A DNA stretch of 64,000 nt from positions 1-64,000 of the IMG/VR virus record IMGVR_UViG_3300044535_001920; one strand, written 5' to 3'. Positions 43,159 to 54,015 of this stretch are shown here, piece by piece. The translations under genes and the position numbers were made by a program. The notes under the pieces are model-generated. The model was not told the origin of the DNA. It saw only the letters and a program-made list of their open reading frames with translations, and searched no databases. How positions within the stretch are numbered: the first letter of the stretch is position 1; every line of letters begins with the position of its first letter. The stretch is from a virus.

Positions 43159-45909
43159 TTATGCCTCCAGTTGAAGAATGGTTAGGTTTGCGGTGATTGC
43201 TTGAGTAGAACCTGAAAGGTTTGTGATTGCTGCGTAGATTGTAGTGTCAGCAGGATTATCTAAATTACCACCCATTACAAAAGGAGAAATAATCTGAGTT
43301 GTTGAAATGCCAGTAGTAACAACTTCTGCAATTACTCCACTTCCAGGTGCTGGATCAACTCCAACACTTCTGGATGCATCATTTGCTCTTGATGTACTAT
43401 CAGTATATAGTCTTAACCATCCTGCAGTGGATAGTCCAACCTTCATCAGTGCATAAGACTTGAATCCAGTGATGTTGGTGTTACCAATTCCATTATTTGC
43501 GATTGAAGTGGTTACTCCAGTTACGATAGTTCTTGATTGTAATGAACCACCAGATGCTGTGATTGTTGCGATACCTGCACTGAATGTAACATCAAGTCCA
43601 GTTCCAAAATCAATTGTTGTTGCAGAACCAACATTGACTTGATCATCTTCAACTACAACACCAGTACCTGCTGCAGTAACATTCAATAGTGCAGAACCAT
43701 CAATTGCTGGTAGTGCTCCCGTTAGTTGTCCTGATGGAATATTTGTGAGACCTGATGCAGAACCAGAGAATGATGATGCTGTAATAATACCAGTTGGTAC
43801 ATATACATCACCATAAACAGAAACTCCAGCACCAGTTGTTTCAAATTTCTTAGAGTTATCATAATAAAGACTTACAGAACCATTTGGAGTAAATATCCCC
43901 ATAGGTTCTCCACCAGAACTGTGTCTTATTTCAATAGCACTTCCAGTAGGAGTATCGATAATGAATGATCCAGAAGCATTTTTATTTCTAATTAGTGAAT
44001 TGTTTGTGGATGATACATGAGTGATCTGTAGATCATCACTAGCACCTACATTTATTATTTTATCGTCTCCAAGATCTAAGTTAGATTGTAAAATAACATT
44101 TCCTTGGAAATTAGCAGTAGAATTTGCGTCAATTGCACCACTAAAAGTAGAAACACCAGAAACACTTAATTGATTAAATGTAGAAGTTCCTGATGTGTTG
44201 ATTCCAGCAATAGAAGAAGAAACAGTAGCAATACCAGAAGAGAAAGAAACACTAAGGTTAGAACCAAAGTTAATTGTTCCTGCAGTTCCTACTGGAGTTG
44301 CATCATCTTGAATAATAACTCCACTACCACTTCCAACAACATTAAGTAGTGCGGAACCATCAATCGCAGGTAATGTTCCTGTTAGTTGTCCAGCATTTAG
44401 AGTTCCATAGAAACTGGTTGCAGATACAACACCAGCAACGGTGAGTGCTTCAGTAACTACAGTTGTCTTGATACCTACATTACCACTGGAGTTAATATAC
44501 TGACGAATATTTCCTTGACCATCAGCAATAACTACATTATTTGACAAAGTGCGAATGTCTAGATTGCCAGAGTTTCCATCATAAGCACCTAGAATTACAT
44601 TATATGCACCTGTAGTAACCTTCTGTCCTGCTCTTTCACCAATACCAATGTTGTATTGTCCAGTGGTTGTATCATAGTATGAAAGTTCTCCAATACCAAT
44701 GTTTCTACCTGATCCACCACTTAGAGATGCAAGAACCTGATCACCGATTGCAATGTTTCTACCACTTCCAGAACCTGCAGGTAGATTACCAAGTCTTATG
44801 TTTGAACTTGCATCTACTTGAATTCTTCCTGCAGAAATTGTGGCAATGCCTGATACATTTAGTGAAGATGCATTTGCAGTTCCACCAGTGAGATTTGTTG
44901 CATCAGTAATAGAACCCGAGAAGTTACCAACAAAAGTTGTTGCAGTTATAATACCAGTAGAGTAAATGTTTCCTGTAGTAACAACTCCTAATGTAGAAAC
45001 ACCAGAAACACTTAATTGATTCGTAAATGTAGTTCCAGTGACTGTTACACCAACACCAAGAGTTTCTAATTTTTTATCTCCATTATAATAAAGAGAAACG
45101 GATCCTAGGGAAACACATCTAATATAATTTGTTCCATCAACAGCATCAATTTCTAGTAGATTTGATTGAACTGTTAACGAATTTCCAGTTGCAGAGATAA
45201 ATGAATTATTAAATCCACCTAAAGTTGAATGCCAAATTTTTAAATCTCCATCAGTTCCTATATTTAAATCAATACCATCATTTACCGTAATATCTTGAGA
45301 AAAAATAGATGTATTATAAAAATTAGAAACACCAGAAACATTCAGAGTTTCAAGAGAAGTATTTCCTTTTACTGTAAGAGCACTTGTTGGATTTGTAGTT
45401 CCTATTCCAACATTAGAAAGTGTATGAATCCCGGATGCTGTTGATACCCACTGAGAAGATGTTCCACCAATATTTCCTGACCCTATTCCTAATATTGCGT
45501 TATCAACATATCCTTCAGTTGCATAACCACTTAGAGAACCCGAAGTTATAAACCCAACTACAGCATTATCAACATATCCTTCAGTTGCATAACCAACTAC
45601 AGCATTATCAACATATCCTTCAGTTGCATAACCACTTAGAGCACCAGAAGTAATAAATCCTACTACAGAAGAATCTACATAACCTTCGGTTGCATAACCA
45701 ATTAGAGCACCAGAAGTAATAAATCCTACTACAGCATTATCTACATATCCTTCAGTTGCATAACCAACAATACCAGATAAACTAAAACCATCACCAAAAG
45801 TGGTATATATCTCATCAAAATTTTGATTTATCTTTAACGCAGCTGCTAAAAGTGTATCTCCTGTACCATCATTTGGTGTAGAACCGGTATTTATTCCTAG
45901 TTTTGCCAT
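43159..45909 (-). CDS. Tail fibre/baseplate protein with gp10-like N-terminus
   Basis: A 916-residue fibre protein. Residues 1-40 (LGINTGSTPNDGTGDTLLAA, then ALKINQNFDEIYTTFGDG) match the N-terminal domain of T4 gp10, the wedge protein to which gp11 and gp12 attach; this motif also opens many cyanophage fibres. Residues about 47-155 are tandem GYATEGYVD units. After that come long fibre domains with repeated SVSLYYDNSKKFETTGAGV, QLTGALPAIDGSALLNV and GIATIS motifs. The C-terminal about 130 residues (WLRLYTDSTSRANDASR, ending LTILQLEA) form a distinct beta head. The gp10-like assignment applies to the N-terminus only. Confidence 0.75.
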   Translation of the reverse strand: MAKLGINTGSTPNDGTGDTLLAAALKINQNFDEIYTTFGDGFSLSGIVGYATEGYVDNAVVGFITSGALIGYATEGYVDSSVVGFITSGALSGYATEGYVDNAVVGYATEGYVDNAVVGFITSGSLSGYATEGYVDNAILGIGSGNIGGTSSQWVSTASGIHTLSNVGIGTTNPTSALTVKGNTSLETLNVSGVSNFYNTSIFSQDITVNDGIDLNIGTDGDLKIWHSTLGGFNNSFISATGNSLTVQSNLLEIDAVDGTNYIRCVSLGSVSLYYNGDKKLETLGVGVTVTGTTFTNQLSVSGVSTLGVVTTGNIYSTGIITATTFVGNFSGSITDATNLTGGTANASSLNVSGIATISAGRIQVDASSNIRLGNLPAGSGSGRNIAIGDQVLASLSGGSGRNIGIGELSYYDTTTGQYNIGIGERAGQKVTTGAYNVILGAYDGNSGNLDIRTLSNNVVIADGQGNIRQYINSSGNVGIKTTVVTEALTVAGVVSATSFYGTLNAGQLTGTLPAIDGSALLNVVGSGSGVIIQDDATPVGTAGTINFGSNLSVSFSSGIATVSSSIAGINTSGTSTFNQLSVSGVSTFSGAIDANSTANFQGNVILQSNLDLGDDKIINVGASDDLQITHVSSTNNSLIRNKNASGSFIIDTPTGSAIEIRHSSGGEPMGIFTPNGSVSLYYDNSKKFETTGAGVSVYGDVYVPTGIITASSFSGSASGLTNIPSGQLTGALPAIDGSALLNVTAAGTGVVVEDDQVNVGSATTIDFGTGLDVTFSAGIATITASGGSLQSRTIVTGVTTSIANNGIGNTNITGFKSYALMKVGLSTAGWLRLYTDSTSRANDASRSVGVDPAPGSGVIAEVVTTGISTTQIISPFVMGGNLDNPADTTIYAAITNLSGSTQAITANLTILQLEA
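45490..45780 (-). repeat. Tandem 60-66 bp repeats coding GYATEGYVD units
   Basis: Five copies of GYATEGYVD(N/S)xVVG, three to four of them spaced by FITSGALxG. The DNA copies are close to identical (plus-strand words such as ATATCCTTCAGTTGCATAACC occur repeatedly), with one copy lacking the FITSG spacer. Confidence 0.85.
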
Positions 45910-45934
45910 TATACAATAGAAACTTCTTTATTTT

Positions 45935-45942
45935 TATTTATG
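45935..45942 (-). promoter_or_regulatory. Late promoter word CATAAATA
   Basis: CATAAATA on the minus strand, about 26 bases before the ATG at 45909, in the 35-base gap after the gp7-like gene. Confidence 0.55.
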
Positions 45943-45944
45943 TT

Positions 45945-48900
45945 TTAGTTTTGATCCATAGTGGAATCTAAACTATCAAATGTAAATACTTGACTATCAA
46001 AAGTTTCAGTTAAATTATAACTAAATGCAGAGTCAACAGTATTTTCTACTAAACAAATTGGATCTATAGATGTAGAACCTATTCCATAGTATACTTTTTG
46101 TCCAGATTGGAAATTATGATTTCTAATGTTAAATGCATCTACATTTAAATTTATTGTAGAAGTACTAATCCCAGAAAATTCGTGGTAAAATAATGGAGTT
46201 CCTTTATTTTTTAGTTTAAAAGTAGTTAATCCAACTATTTTTCCACCTGTAGTAGTCGTAAAACCAGTAAATTGATCACTTATATCATCAATTTTTAGAA
46301 CTTTATTTGTCCTACTTAAAATATATGATTTTAAACTAACTCCCTCTGGGAAAAGTACCCTCTCAATAGAACCATCTTCAAATTGGTCATCTTCAAAAAC
46401 CATTGAAAAATTAGATCTAGAATACATTGACCCATATCCATCAATATTAGCTAAAATAGTTAGAGAAGAATCCCCCACCCCAACACTCATTGTATTTGAT
46501 GCTTTCTGTACTATATCTAAATCAGAAAATTCTTTAAATCCTGCAGGGTGTACCAAGGATCTTACCGATTCTTTCCAATCTTCATAATTTACATCAGATT
46601 TTATTGAGTAAGAAAACTTTTGATAGTAACTATTGTCAGATATTCTCTGTTGATAATCATTTAAAAATCCAACTCTATCTCCAAAATCATTTACTTTTTC
46701 TCTAGATACTTCCAGATTTGAATTTAATGTAAATGTATTAACTGATTCAATAGTTCCAGTTAAACCAGATCTAGTTCCATAAAGCTTATATCCAACTTCA
46801 AGATCTCCAGAAGAATCAATCATTCTCAATTGATTAATATTATTATCCCATCCATTCTCCATCACCTTTGCGGTGAATACTGCAGAATCAGTTGAATCAT
46901 AACCTATTATAGTTTCATTAGAAAAATAGGATAGATCATCTTCCAATTCCATTTCAAATGATGCCATATTTTTTTTGTTAACCACATATCCATATCCAAA
47001 ATCTGAATTATATTCCCCAAGATTATCGGGAATAGAAGAGGCATCATATGTAACTGTATAGTTATTTGGATTAACATCAGTTACAGTGAAGAATTTATAT
47101 CCATAATTTGATGAATTATAATTAGATTTTGTTTGATCGGATATTCTACAATTTTCAACAAATATTTGATCACCAACACTAAATGGGAAATCAATAATAT
47201 TTGATCCATATGAATTTGATATCAATGGAAACTGCTGATTGTCTGAATTTACTAATTCTAATGTAACTTTCTTTGTTATATTATTATAAGTAATATCATC
47301 AATATCATATCCATTAGAATTTCTTGTTGGTATTATTGTTAATGGTTGAGTTAAATCTTTTGTGTTTCTAATTATCTTAACATCAACAACAGAATTTCCT
47401 TGAATAATAGCTTCTAATTCTATATTATTGTTTCCTAATACTTTCAATTTTGGTGGAGTGATATAATTGGATCCACCAGATATTATATCAATTAATTTAA
47501 CTCTAGAAATTCCTCTAATTTGACATACAGTTGGAACACTTAAAATTGGTTTAAGTGTTGGATCTGTTGGATAATCAAATCCATCTTTTACCCTTTCAAT
47601 ATTGTTTATTTTTCCAATATTTTTTGAAATACACTTAAGAGTAGCATTTCTGCCATTTTCAGATTCAACACCAACAATTTTTGGAAGTTTTTTGTATTTT
47701 TTACCGCCAAAATTTAATCTTATTTTAGATATTGGACCACTTGCAGTTTTGGAATCAGTCTCATAGAAAATAGAAGAAATACCAGAAGATGTAGTATATG
47801 AAAAACTTTCTGGTTTTTCATATAAATTAAATTTAAAACTTGAATTTGATGTTACTACTATTTGATATAAATCACTGAATGTACTATCTTCTATTGATAT
47901 TTTATTATTTCCAATTACATCGGCATCAATAGATATCTGATATTTTTCTACAACTGATGGTGAAAGGGGTATTAATGTGTAAAAAAGTGTATTTGAGACT
48001 GAACTACTATTTGTATCTATTCTTAGTTCTGCTCCAGGAGAACCTGCATCAATTCCATTTCTTTTATAATTGTATGATTCAACTTGAATTGATAAATTGC
48101 TATCTCTATAAAGTTTTAAATCCATTCCACTCAATGATGTATCTGATAAATCAAATACTATTATATTTCCCTTAGTTGTTTTTAATAGGGGATTTATTAA
48201 AGATATTGAATTAAATGAGGAACCTTGACTAGTAAAAGTAATTCCTATTCCCGATATAGCATCAGATCTATATAATGCTAATTTTATATAATCTGGATCT
48301 TGTTTTATTACATAATAGGTTTCATTATTAGTTAATCCACCTATAGAAGAGTTTCCAATATTATAGTAAACAATTTTATCACCAGTAGAAAAATCATTAT
48401 TTGGAATATAGATTGTGGAATCTGCAACATCAACAGAAACTGAAGTATCAAAAGTTATGGGAACTGTTGTTAATTTTCTCAATATAGAATCATAACTTAT
48501 TGAAAATACATTAGTTAATCTTGGGTTTATACTAAAGTTTACAGAATCAAGATTAGTTAATTCATGATTTTCTTCAGTATCTACAATTAAAGAATAATTT
48601 TCAACTGTACCTAAAACTTGATTATAAACCGTTGTAAATGAATGAGCAGCACCAACAGTAGAGTTATTTTCATAAATGTATAAACTATTATTATTTGTTC
48701 CTATACCTGAAGAAGTTGTAAACCCTAAAGTGGAAATTCCAATAAAATCTTTTCCTTTATTTACAACATAAAGTACGGTATTATCTGGTAATGGGAAGGA
48801 AGCAGCAGAATCTGGGATATTGGAAACATATAAACTACTTCCAGCAAAACCAACATTATATACAATCTGCTGTCCTGTATAAAGATTGTGATTGGGAACA

Positions 48901-51900
48901 TATATTGCTCTTGCTGGTACAGATATATTAGATTGATCAGGTAAAGTGTAATTGTTTATCTGAGTTCCAAATCCTATTAATGTTTCTGGATTAAAATAAA
49001 TTGGTGCATTTTCCCTCAAATATGTTGGCAAGGATAACTCAGAAAAATAGAATTTTTTAGGTAATAGTCTAACACTGTCAATTCCTACTGTATGGAAACC
49101 AACATTTTCAATTCTGTTTACAATAAATGATGAATCTGTCTCATCAATTTTTATAATTTGTAACTTTTCGGACCCTATTCCAACAAAATCATTTACTTCA
49201 AAATCGGAATAATCATTAACATAAATTTTAGTGGATGAACCTGTTATTTGTATGATATCAATATCACTTGTCAAACCAACTACTTTAGATTTAACTAATA
49301 TCTTTCTTGATCCTTCTAAAAATGAATATGCTGGATCAGATACTGCAGATATTACTACTTGATCTCCACTTACTAAATTATGTGGTTCATTTACTAATCC
49401 AACTACAAGATTTTTCTCTGTAAAAAATCTTGTGCCATTAAAAGTTGAAATACCAACTTCAATTCTAGAAAGATCCTTTCCTCTTAATCTTGATACTTCG
49501 GCACTTATACCAGTACCACCAGTATCACTATTATCAAATATAACATTATCACCAATTTTATAATTTTCCCCAGGACTATAAACTAAAATCTGATCAACAG
49601 ATGATGATAAAGTTTCCGATACCATAAACTCTTGTTTATGCTTATCTTCATTGCTTTGTATTAAACTATAACTGGATTTATTTGAATTGATGTAATAAGG
49701 TCCAATATTCCTAATAATACCGGACTCAAACATATTCAAATCTTGATTAAAAGATGGAATAAAATTCTCTTTTATTGCATAATCTTTAAACTCTTTTCCT
49801 ACGATGTACGGATATTCTGGCTTTGATATGATTGCATTATCAATTGATGCAAAATAAGCATAAACTCCATTTGGAAATTCTGGAGTTATGCAAAATCTTC
49901 CATTATATTCGTCCAAATCACCAATTGCTTTATCAAAATAAAAATCCTGAGCAAAAAAACCATCTGGTAGATTTGGTCGTAAATTCAGATTATTTTCTAT
50001 TCTTTTAAAATAACTAGATCTTATCTTTCTAATTTCAGAACCAACTTGTCCATATGGTCCATATATTGGGTTTCCATCATATGCCCATCCAATAATTGGA
50101 GAATGAGTATTATCAATGACTTCCCTATTAGATAAATCTACGTGATCATTTAGTGTATACCTTAGTACTTTGGGAGCAAAGAAGTTTATATATTGCAATC
50201 CAAAATCTTTATTATTACTTGGTGCTATTATACCTTCATCTTGAGTAGATAATAATTCTTTATTCTTTTCTACTTGATTTATTTTCCATTCAAAAATATT
50301 TCCAAGGAACTTTGCATCTTTCCCTCTTCTTACTACTTTTAATATCGTATTACTTTGCAAGTAATTTACACCACCATTTGCAATATTGACACTGGTTATT
50401 CTTCCATTTTCGTCTACTATTGGTCTAATATCTGCAAATTTCCCATCACCAAAAACTTGAATATCTATTCCTTTATCATATCCAGAACCATAAGATAAAA
50501 ATTGAACATCAACTATTGAACCATTGACAACAATTGGTTTTAATAGAGATTCAGATGCTATTGGTTTTATTTTTATGTCTGGTCTTCTATGGAAATTTAT
50601 TATATCAGAAACACCATAACCAACACCATTTGTTTCTAAGAATACACTTTCAATCTCTCCTGTTATAATCGGTTCAAATTCAGGTTTAATAATTGTTGTT
50701 GCACCGACTCCAGAAAGAGATTCAACAACTAATCGTATTGGTGGATAATAAAAAGTATGATCACCATCACCTAAAGACGAAAATTTAATATATCTCTTAT
50801 TAATATAATCAAATTCATCTATTTTATCACCGTTTCCAACTGAAGATAAATAAAATTTATTTTTATCAATGACTGTTACGATATATTCTGATGTTGTAGA
50901 TAAACCACTAATTGCTGTTCCCGTAGTTGAGTATCTTACAATATCTTTATTTTTAAATCTGTGATCTGTTGCAAAAATGTAATTGTCAAAGGTGTTAACT
51001 CCATTTGTATTATTATCATAAGACAAAACAGAAGGAACTTTAATCAATCTATTAGAATACCCAGAACCTCCATCTTTCACATATACTTGGGTAATAGTAT
51101 TTTTTGATTTTGTAGTTTTTAAATAATGAAAACCTGAACTAATTCCAATAAAATTTATTTCATTAGTTCTTGAAAATGCATTAACTACATCTTCATATAA
51201 CTTTATTACTTTATCATTAATTACACCAACATAATAGATTGAACTATTTTTTAAAGGAACAATTTCTGAATTAAAGTTTGAATTATAAATTACTTCTTCA
51301 CCATCTTCAAAATTATGCTTTTCAAAAAATGTAATTGTGTTATCAGTTGGATTTAATCCAAATCCATCACCTTTAAAACCATTATTGATCTGTGATTTTA
51401 CGAAATTCGGTTCTAAAACTGCTCCCGATCCGTTTCCACCAAGAATAGTTATTTTTGGTTTAACTTGATAACCAATTCCTGGAGTTATAATTCTAACTCT
51501 TTCTAGTGATCCTGTAATATTTAAATATCCCTTTGCTCCAGATCCAGAAACATCTGAAATTTCCAATTCTGGTGGATTCATTACATCATATCCACTTCCA
51601 GAATTAGTTACTGAAACAGATTCTAATTTACCATAATAAATGTTTTCATCAAATAATGTAGGTGAAAAAATTTCTGACCCATTTACAAAAATTCCGACTT
51701 TTTTATTATTTGTTGATCTATCTCCAACTTCAGATAAAAGATTTTGTCCTTTTTTATAATTAAATTTCTTTATAATTTTTTGATTACTTACCGATTTATT
51801 TTCATAATCTAATTTAACAAAAGACCCTGATGTAGTTGATTTATTAAATGATATGTATTTTTTAGAATATAAATCACTTTTACTCAAAGAGAATTTTACT

Positions 51901-54014
51901 TTTTTGCTATCCTTTACACTACCGATAGTTGTTAAATGATATATGCCAGTAGAAATTCCAGATCCTGAAGATGGGGTAAAATAAATTTTTTCTCCCGTAT
52001 AAAATCTATGGAAATCTTGAGTGTTTAGAGTATCAGTTATACCAACTCCAGGTCCAGCATTACAACTAATAATTTGTGGAGTGGAATATAGTTTATAATT
52101 TGGTATTCCAGATGAAGTTACATAAAAATATTCATTATTTTCATCAATATATGTACTTTGAGCTCCAATTGGTATATTTGAGATATTGACTAGATTAGGA
52201 TTTTGACTTTCTCCAGTTTCAATTATTCTATTTAACTTATTTTTGGAGGAAATATTAAAAGAAGATTCTACTTCAATAGTATCTCCGGAAAAAACTGACA
52301 CTACCTTTGCAGTTGTAACAACATCATTTACATCTTCTGTGTTTTGTAATTCTACTTTTTCTCCAATATAAAACTTTATGTTATCAAATAACTTTATAGT
52401 CCAAATTGTTCCAGTAGAGTTTCCAGAAATATTGATAGTTTCAATATCGTGTGAAGTTGGTAAATTATAAATCCAACTATTAAATTCTGGTTTATCATTT
52501 AAATTTTTTCCAAATGAAGATAGTTTTATATTATCTCCTATTCTTAAATTTGAAGAAGATTCATAATTTATTTCACCAATAACATTAATTAATCTAAATT
52601 CTAGTTTAGACCCATCATCTTGAAAAACATAAACGAATCTTTCTTCATATATTTCATCACCAAAATTTAAATCAAATATAATACCAGAAACACCTAAAAA
52701 TTGGTTATTTGTTTTATCTTCATATGTAATTACTACAGGATCTGTAGCATTTTTTGTCTTTACTAATAGTTTTCCTGAAGATGGAAATCCTATGGTTGAA
52801 TCTACAAATATATTATTTGATCCAATTACAGCAGATTTTGATAAATTTGTCTTTTTAGTTGACTTAAAATTATTTACAAATGATGTACCATCCAAATAAA
52901 TTTCATATAAATCCTTATCATTAAATGGTCTATATTCTAATGAATAGATAGATGCACTTGCTTCCAATTCATCTATTTCTTGGAATATAGTTTTTCCCTT
53001 AACAGTTGATAAATCAAAATTATAATTTTTGATTGGCTCTACTAAAATATTTCTAGTTACAAAATAATTATTGTCAGATGGACGAAGAAGATATTCTTGT
53101 GGTTTAATTATAGATATATCCTTTCCAAATAACGCACTAAAAAGTAATCTGAATGAAGTATCAGTTCCTTTTGTAGTGTAAAAATCAATAGCTCTAGATA
53201 AGATATTTTGAATTTGTATTTGGGGAACAAAATTTCTATTCTCAAATCCAGGTAAAAATTGAGATTTAAATTTTTTAAAAAGTTCTTGATAGAAAACTAA
53301 ATTTAAATTTTGTACTACAACTGTTTTGACTACTTTAGATTTATCCGAAATATCACTTGCTGCTTCAACTATAATCTGTTGTTGGGAATTTACACTTACT
53401 ACTTTTGCAGGTACTCCTCTTGGAACCAACGGATTTGTTGATGCTGTAGATATCCCATCCTCAAAATAGACAGTTTCATTAACTGAAACGTCAATCGGAT
53501 CAATCAATGAAATAGTCCAAGACGAATCATTCTGAACTATTGATGATATCTCAAATGTTGAAATATGAGAAGAGGCAGAAGTCTTAGAAAAATTAATAGT
53601 TTCTGTTTTTAATGTTTGATTTATACTGTCTACTCCAGAAAAACCTCTAAAGCATCCAATAAAACTATTTTCTGTTTTTGAAGAATAAAATATTATTTCA
53701 TCATTAATCTTAAGTAATCCATACTTACTAGGAAATCCAATTGTATGAGTAACATTGATTACATCATCAAATGCTAGAACCTTTTGAGTTAAAACACTTG
53801 GGTAAACTGCAGAAAAGAAGGTCTCATTATCATATGAAGACAATGATTTAAGTGAATCTACATTAACACCTAAATCTACTATACCAGTTGGATGTTCTTG
53901 TGATATATAATATCTGTCTAAAAATTCTTTAAATAAAGGAGATTCCCCATTTAAAAATTCTGGAATCTGTGCTTCAATAATATTTTGGATTCTGACTCTC
54001 TTAATTTCTGACAT
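45945..54014 (-). CDS. Giant baseplate wedge protein, gp7-like, with a YHYH-type insertion
   Basis: A 2689-residue protein in the T4 position of gene 7 (directly after gp6). Two stretches recall T4 gp7: AIDFYTTKGTDTSFRLLFSA around residues 276-295 (T4 YDFYSTKGIEASYKFLFKV) and DWKESVRSLVHPAGFKEF near residue 2486 (T4 RWKSDVIRFVHPVGF). Around 1300-1405 lies a YHYH-family-like region: GWAYDGNPIYGPYG, then DEYNGRFCITPEFPNGVYAY. Other parts are GSGY beta repeats like those in the 1614-residue protein. T4 gp7 has 1032 residues, so most of this is extra. gp7 starts wedge assembly with gp53, gp8 and gp10. Confidence 0.72.
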   Translation of the reverse strand: MSEIKRVRIQNIIEAQIPEFLNGESPLFKEFLDRYYISQEHPTGIVDLGVNVDSLKSLSSYDNETFFSAVYPSVLTQKVLAFDDVINVTHTIGFPSKYGLLKINDEIIFYSSKTENSFIGCFRGFSGVDSINQTLKTETINFSKTSASSHISTFEISSIVQNDSSWTISLIDPIDVSVNETVYFEDGISTASTNPLVPRGVPAKVVSVNSQQQIIVEAASDISDKSKVVKTVVVQNLNLVFYQELFKKFKSQFLPGFENRNFVPQIQIQNILSRAIDFYTTKGTDTSFRLLFSALFGKDISIIKPQEYLLRPSDNNYFVTRNILVEPIKNYNFDLSTVKGKTIFQEIDELEASASIYSLEYRPFNDKDLYEIYLDGTSFVNNFKSTKKTNLSKSAVIGSNNIFVDSTIGFPSSGKLLVKTKNATDPVVITYEDKTNNQFLGVSGIIFDLNFGDEIYEERFVYVFQDDGSKLEFRLINVIGEINYESSSNLRIGDNIKLSSFGKNLNDKPEFNSWIYNLPTSHDIETINISGNSTGTIWTIKLFDNIKFYIGEKVELQNTEDVNDVVTTAKVVSVFSGDTIEVESSFNISSKNKLNRIIETGESQNPNLVNISNIPIGAQSTYIDENNEYFYVTSSGIPNYKLYSTPQIISCNAGPGVGITDTLNTQDFHRFYTGEKIYFTPSSGSGISTGIYHLTTIGSVKDSKKVKFSLSKSDLYSKKYISFNKSTTSGSFVKLDYENKSVSNQKIIKKFNYKKGQNLLSEVGDRSTNNKKVGIFVNGSEIFSPTLFDENIYYGKLESVSVTNSGSGYDVMNPPELEISDVSGSGAKGYLNITGSLERVRIITPGIGYQVKPKITILGGNGSGAVLEPNFVKSQINNGFKGDGFGLNPTDNTITFFEKHNFEDGEEVIYNSNFNSEIVPLKNSSIYYVGVINDKVIKLYEDVVNAFSRTNEINFIGISSGFHYLKTTKSKNTITQVYVKDGGSGYSNRLIKVPSVLSYDNNTNGVNTFDNYIFATDHRFKNKDIVRYSTTGTAISGLSTTSEYIVTVIDKNKFYLSSVGNGDKIDEFDYINKRYIKFSSLGDGDHTFYYPPIRLVVESLSGVGATTIIKPEFEPIITGEIESVFLETNGVGYGVSDIINFHRRPDIKIKPIASESLLKPIVVNGSIVDVQFLSYGSGYDKGIDIQVFGDGKFADIRPIVDENGRITSVNIANGGVNYLQSNTILKVVRRGKDAKFLGNIFEWKINQVEKNKELLSTQDEGIIAPSNNKDFGLQYINFFAPKVLRYTLNDHVDLSNREVIDNTHSPIIGWAYDGNPIYGPYGQVGSEIRKIRSSYFKRIENNLNLRPNLPDGFFAQDFYFDKAIGDLDEYNGRFCITPEFPNGVYAYFASIDNAIISKPEYPYIVGKEFKDYAIKENFIPSFNQDLNMFESGIIRNIGPYYINSNKSSYSLIQSNEDKHKQEFMVSETLSSSVDQILVYSPGENYKIGDNVIFDNSDTGGTGISAEVSRLRGKDLSRIEVGISTFNGTRFFTEKNLVVGLVNEPHNLVSGDQVVISAVSDPAYSFLEGSRKILVKSKVVGLTSDIDIIQITGSSTKIYVNDYSDFEVNDFVGIGSEKLQIIKIDETDSSFIVNRIENVGFHTVGIDSVRLLPKKFYFSELSLPTYLRENAPIYFNPETLIGFGTQINNYTLPDQSNISVPARAIYVPNHNLYTGQQIVYNVGFAGSSLYVSNIPDSAASFPLPDNTVLYVVNKGKDFIGISTLGFTTSSGIGTNNNSLYIYENNSTVGAAHSFTTVYNQVLGTVENYSLIVDTEENHELTNLDSVNFSINPRLTNVFSISYDSILRKLTTVPITFDTSVSVDVADSTIYIPNNDFSTGDKIVYYNIGNSSIGGLTNNETYYVIKQDPDYIKLALYRSDAISGIGITFTSQGSSFNSISLINPLLKTTKGNIIVFDLSDTSLSGMDLKLYRDSNLSIQVESYNYKRNGIDAGSPGAELRIDTNSSSVSNTLFYTLIPLSPSVVEKYQISIDADVIGNNKISIEDSTFSDLYQIVVTSNSSFKFNLYEKPESFSYTTSSGISSIFYETDSKTASGPISKIRLNFGGKKYKKLPKIVGVESENGRNATLKCISKNIGKINNIERVKDGFDYPTDPTLKPILSVPTVCQIRGISRVKLIDIISGGSNYITPPKLKVLGNNNIELEAIIQGNSVVDVKIIRNTKDLTQPLTIIPTRNSNGYDIDDITYNNITKKVTLELVNSDNQQFPLISNSYGSNIIDFPFSVGDQIFVENCRISDQTKSNYNSSNYGYKFFTVTDVNPNNYTVTYDASSIPDNLGEYNSDFGYGYVVNKKNMASFEMELEDDLSYFSNETIIGYDSTDSAVFTAKVMENGWDNNINQLRMIDSSGDLEVGYKLYGTRSGLTGTIESVNTFTLNSNLEVSREKVNDFGDRVGFLNDYQQRISDNSYYQKFSYSIKSDVNYEDWKESVRSLVHPAGFKEFSDLDIVQKASNTMSVGVGDSSLTILANIDGYGSMYSRSNFSMVFEDDQFEDGSIERVLFPEGVSLKSYILSRTNKVLKIDDISDQFTGFTTTTGGKIVGLTTFKLKNKGTPLFYHEFSGISTSTINLNVDAFNIRNHNFQSGQKVYYGIGSTSIDPICLVENTVDSAFSYNLTETFDSQVFTFDSLDSTMDQN

Positions 54015-54015
54015 T

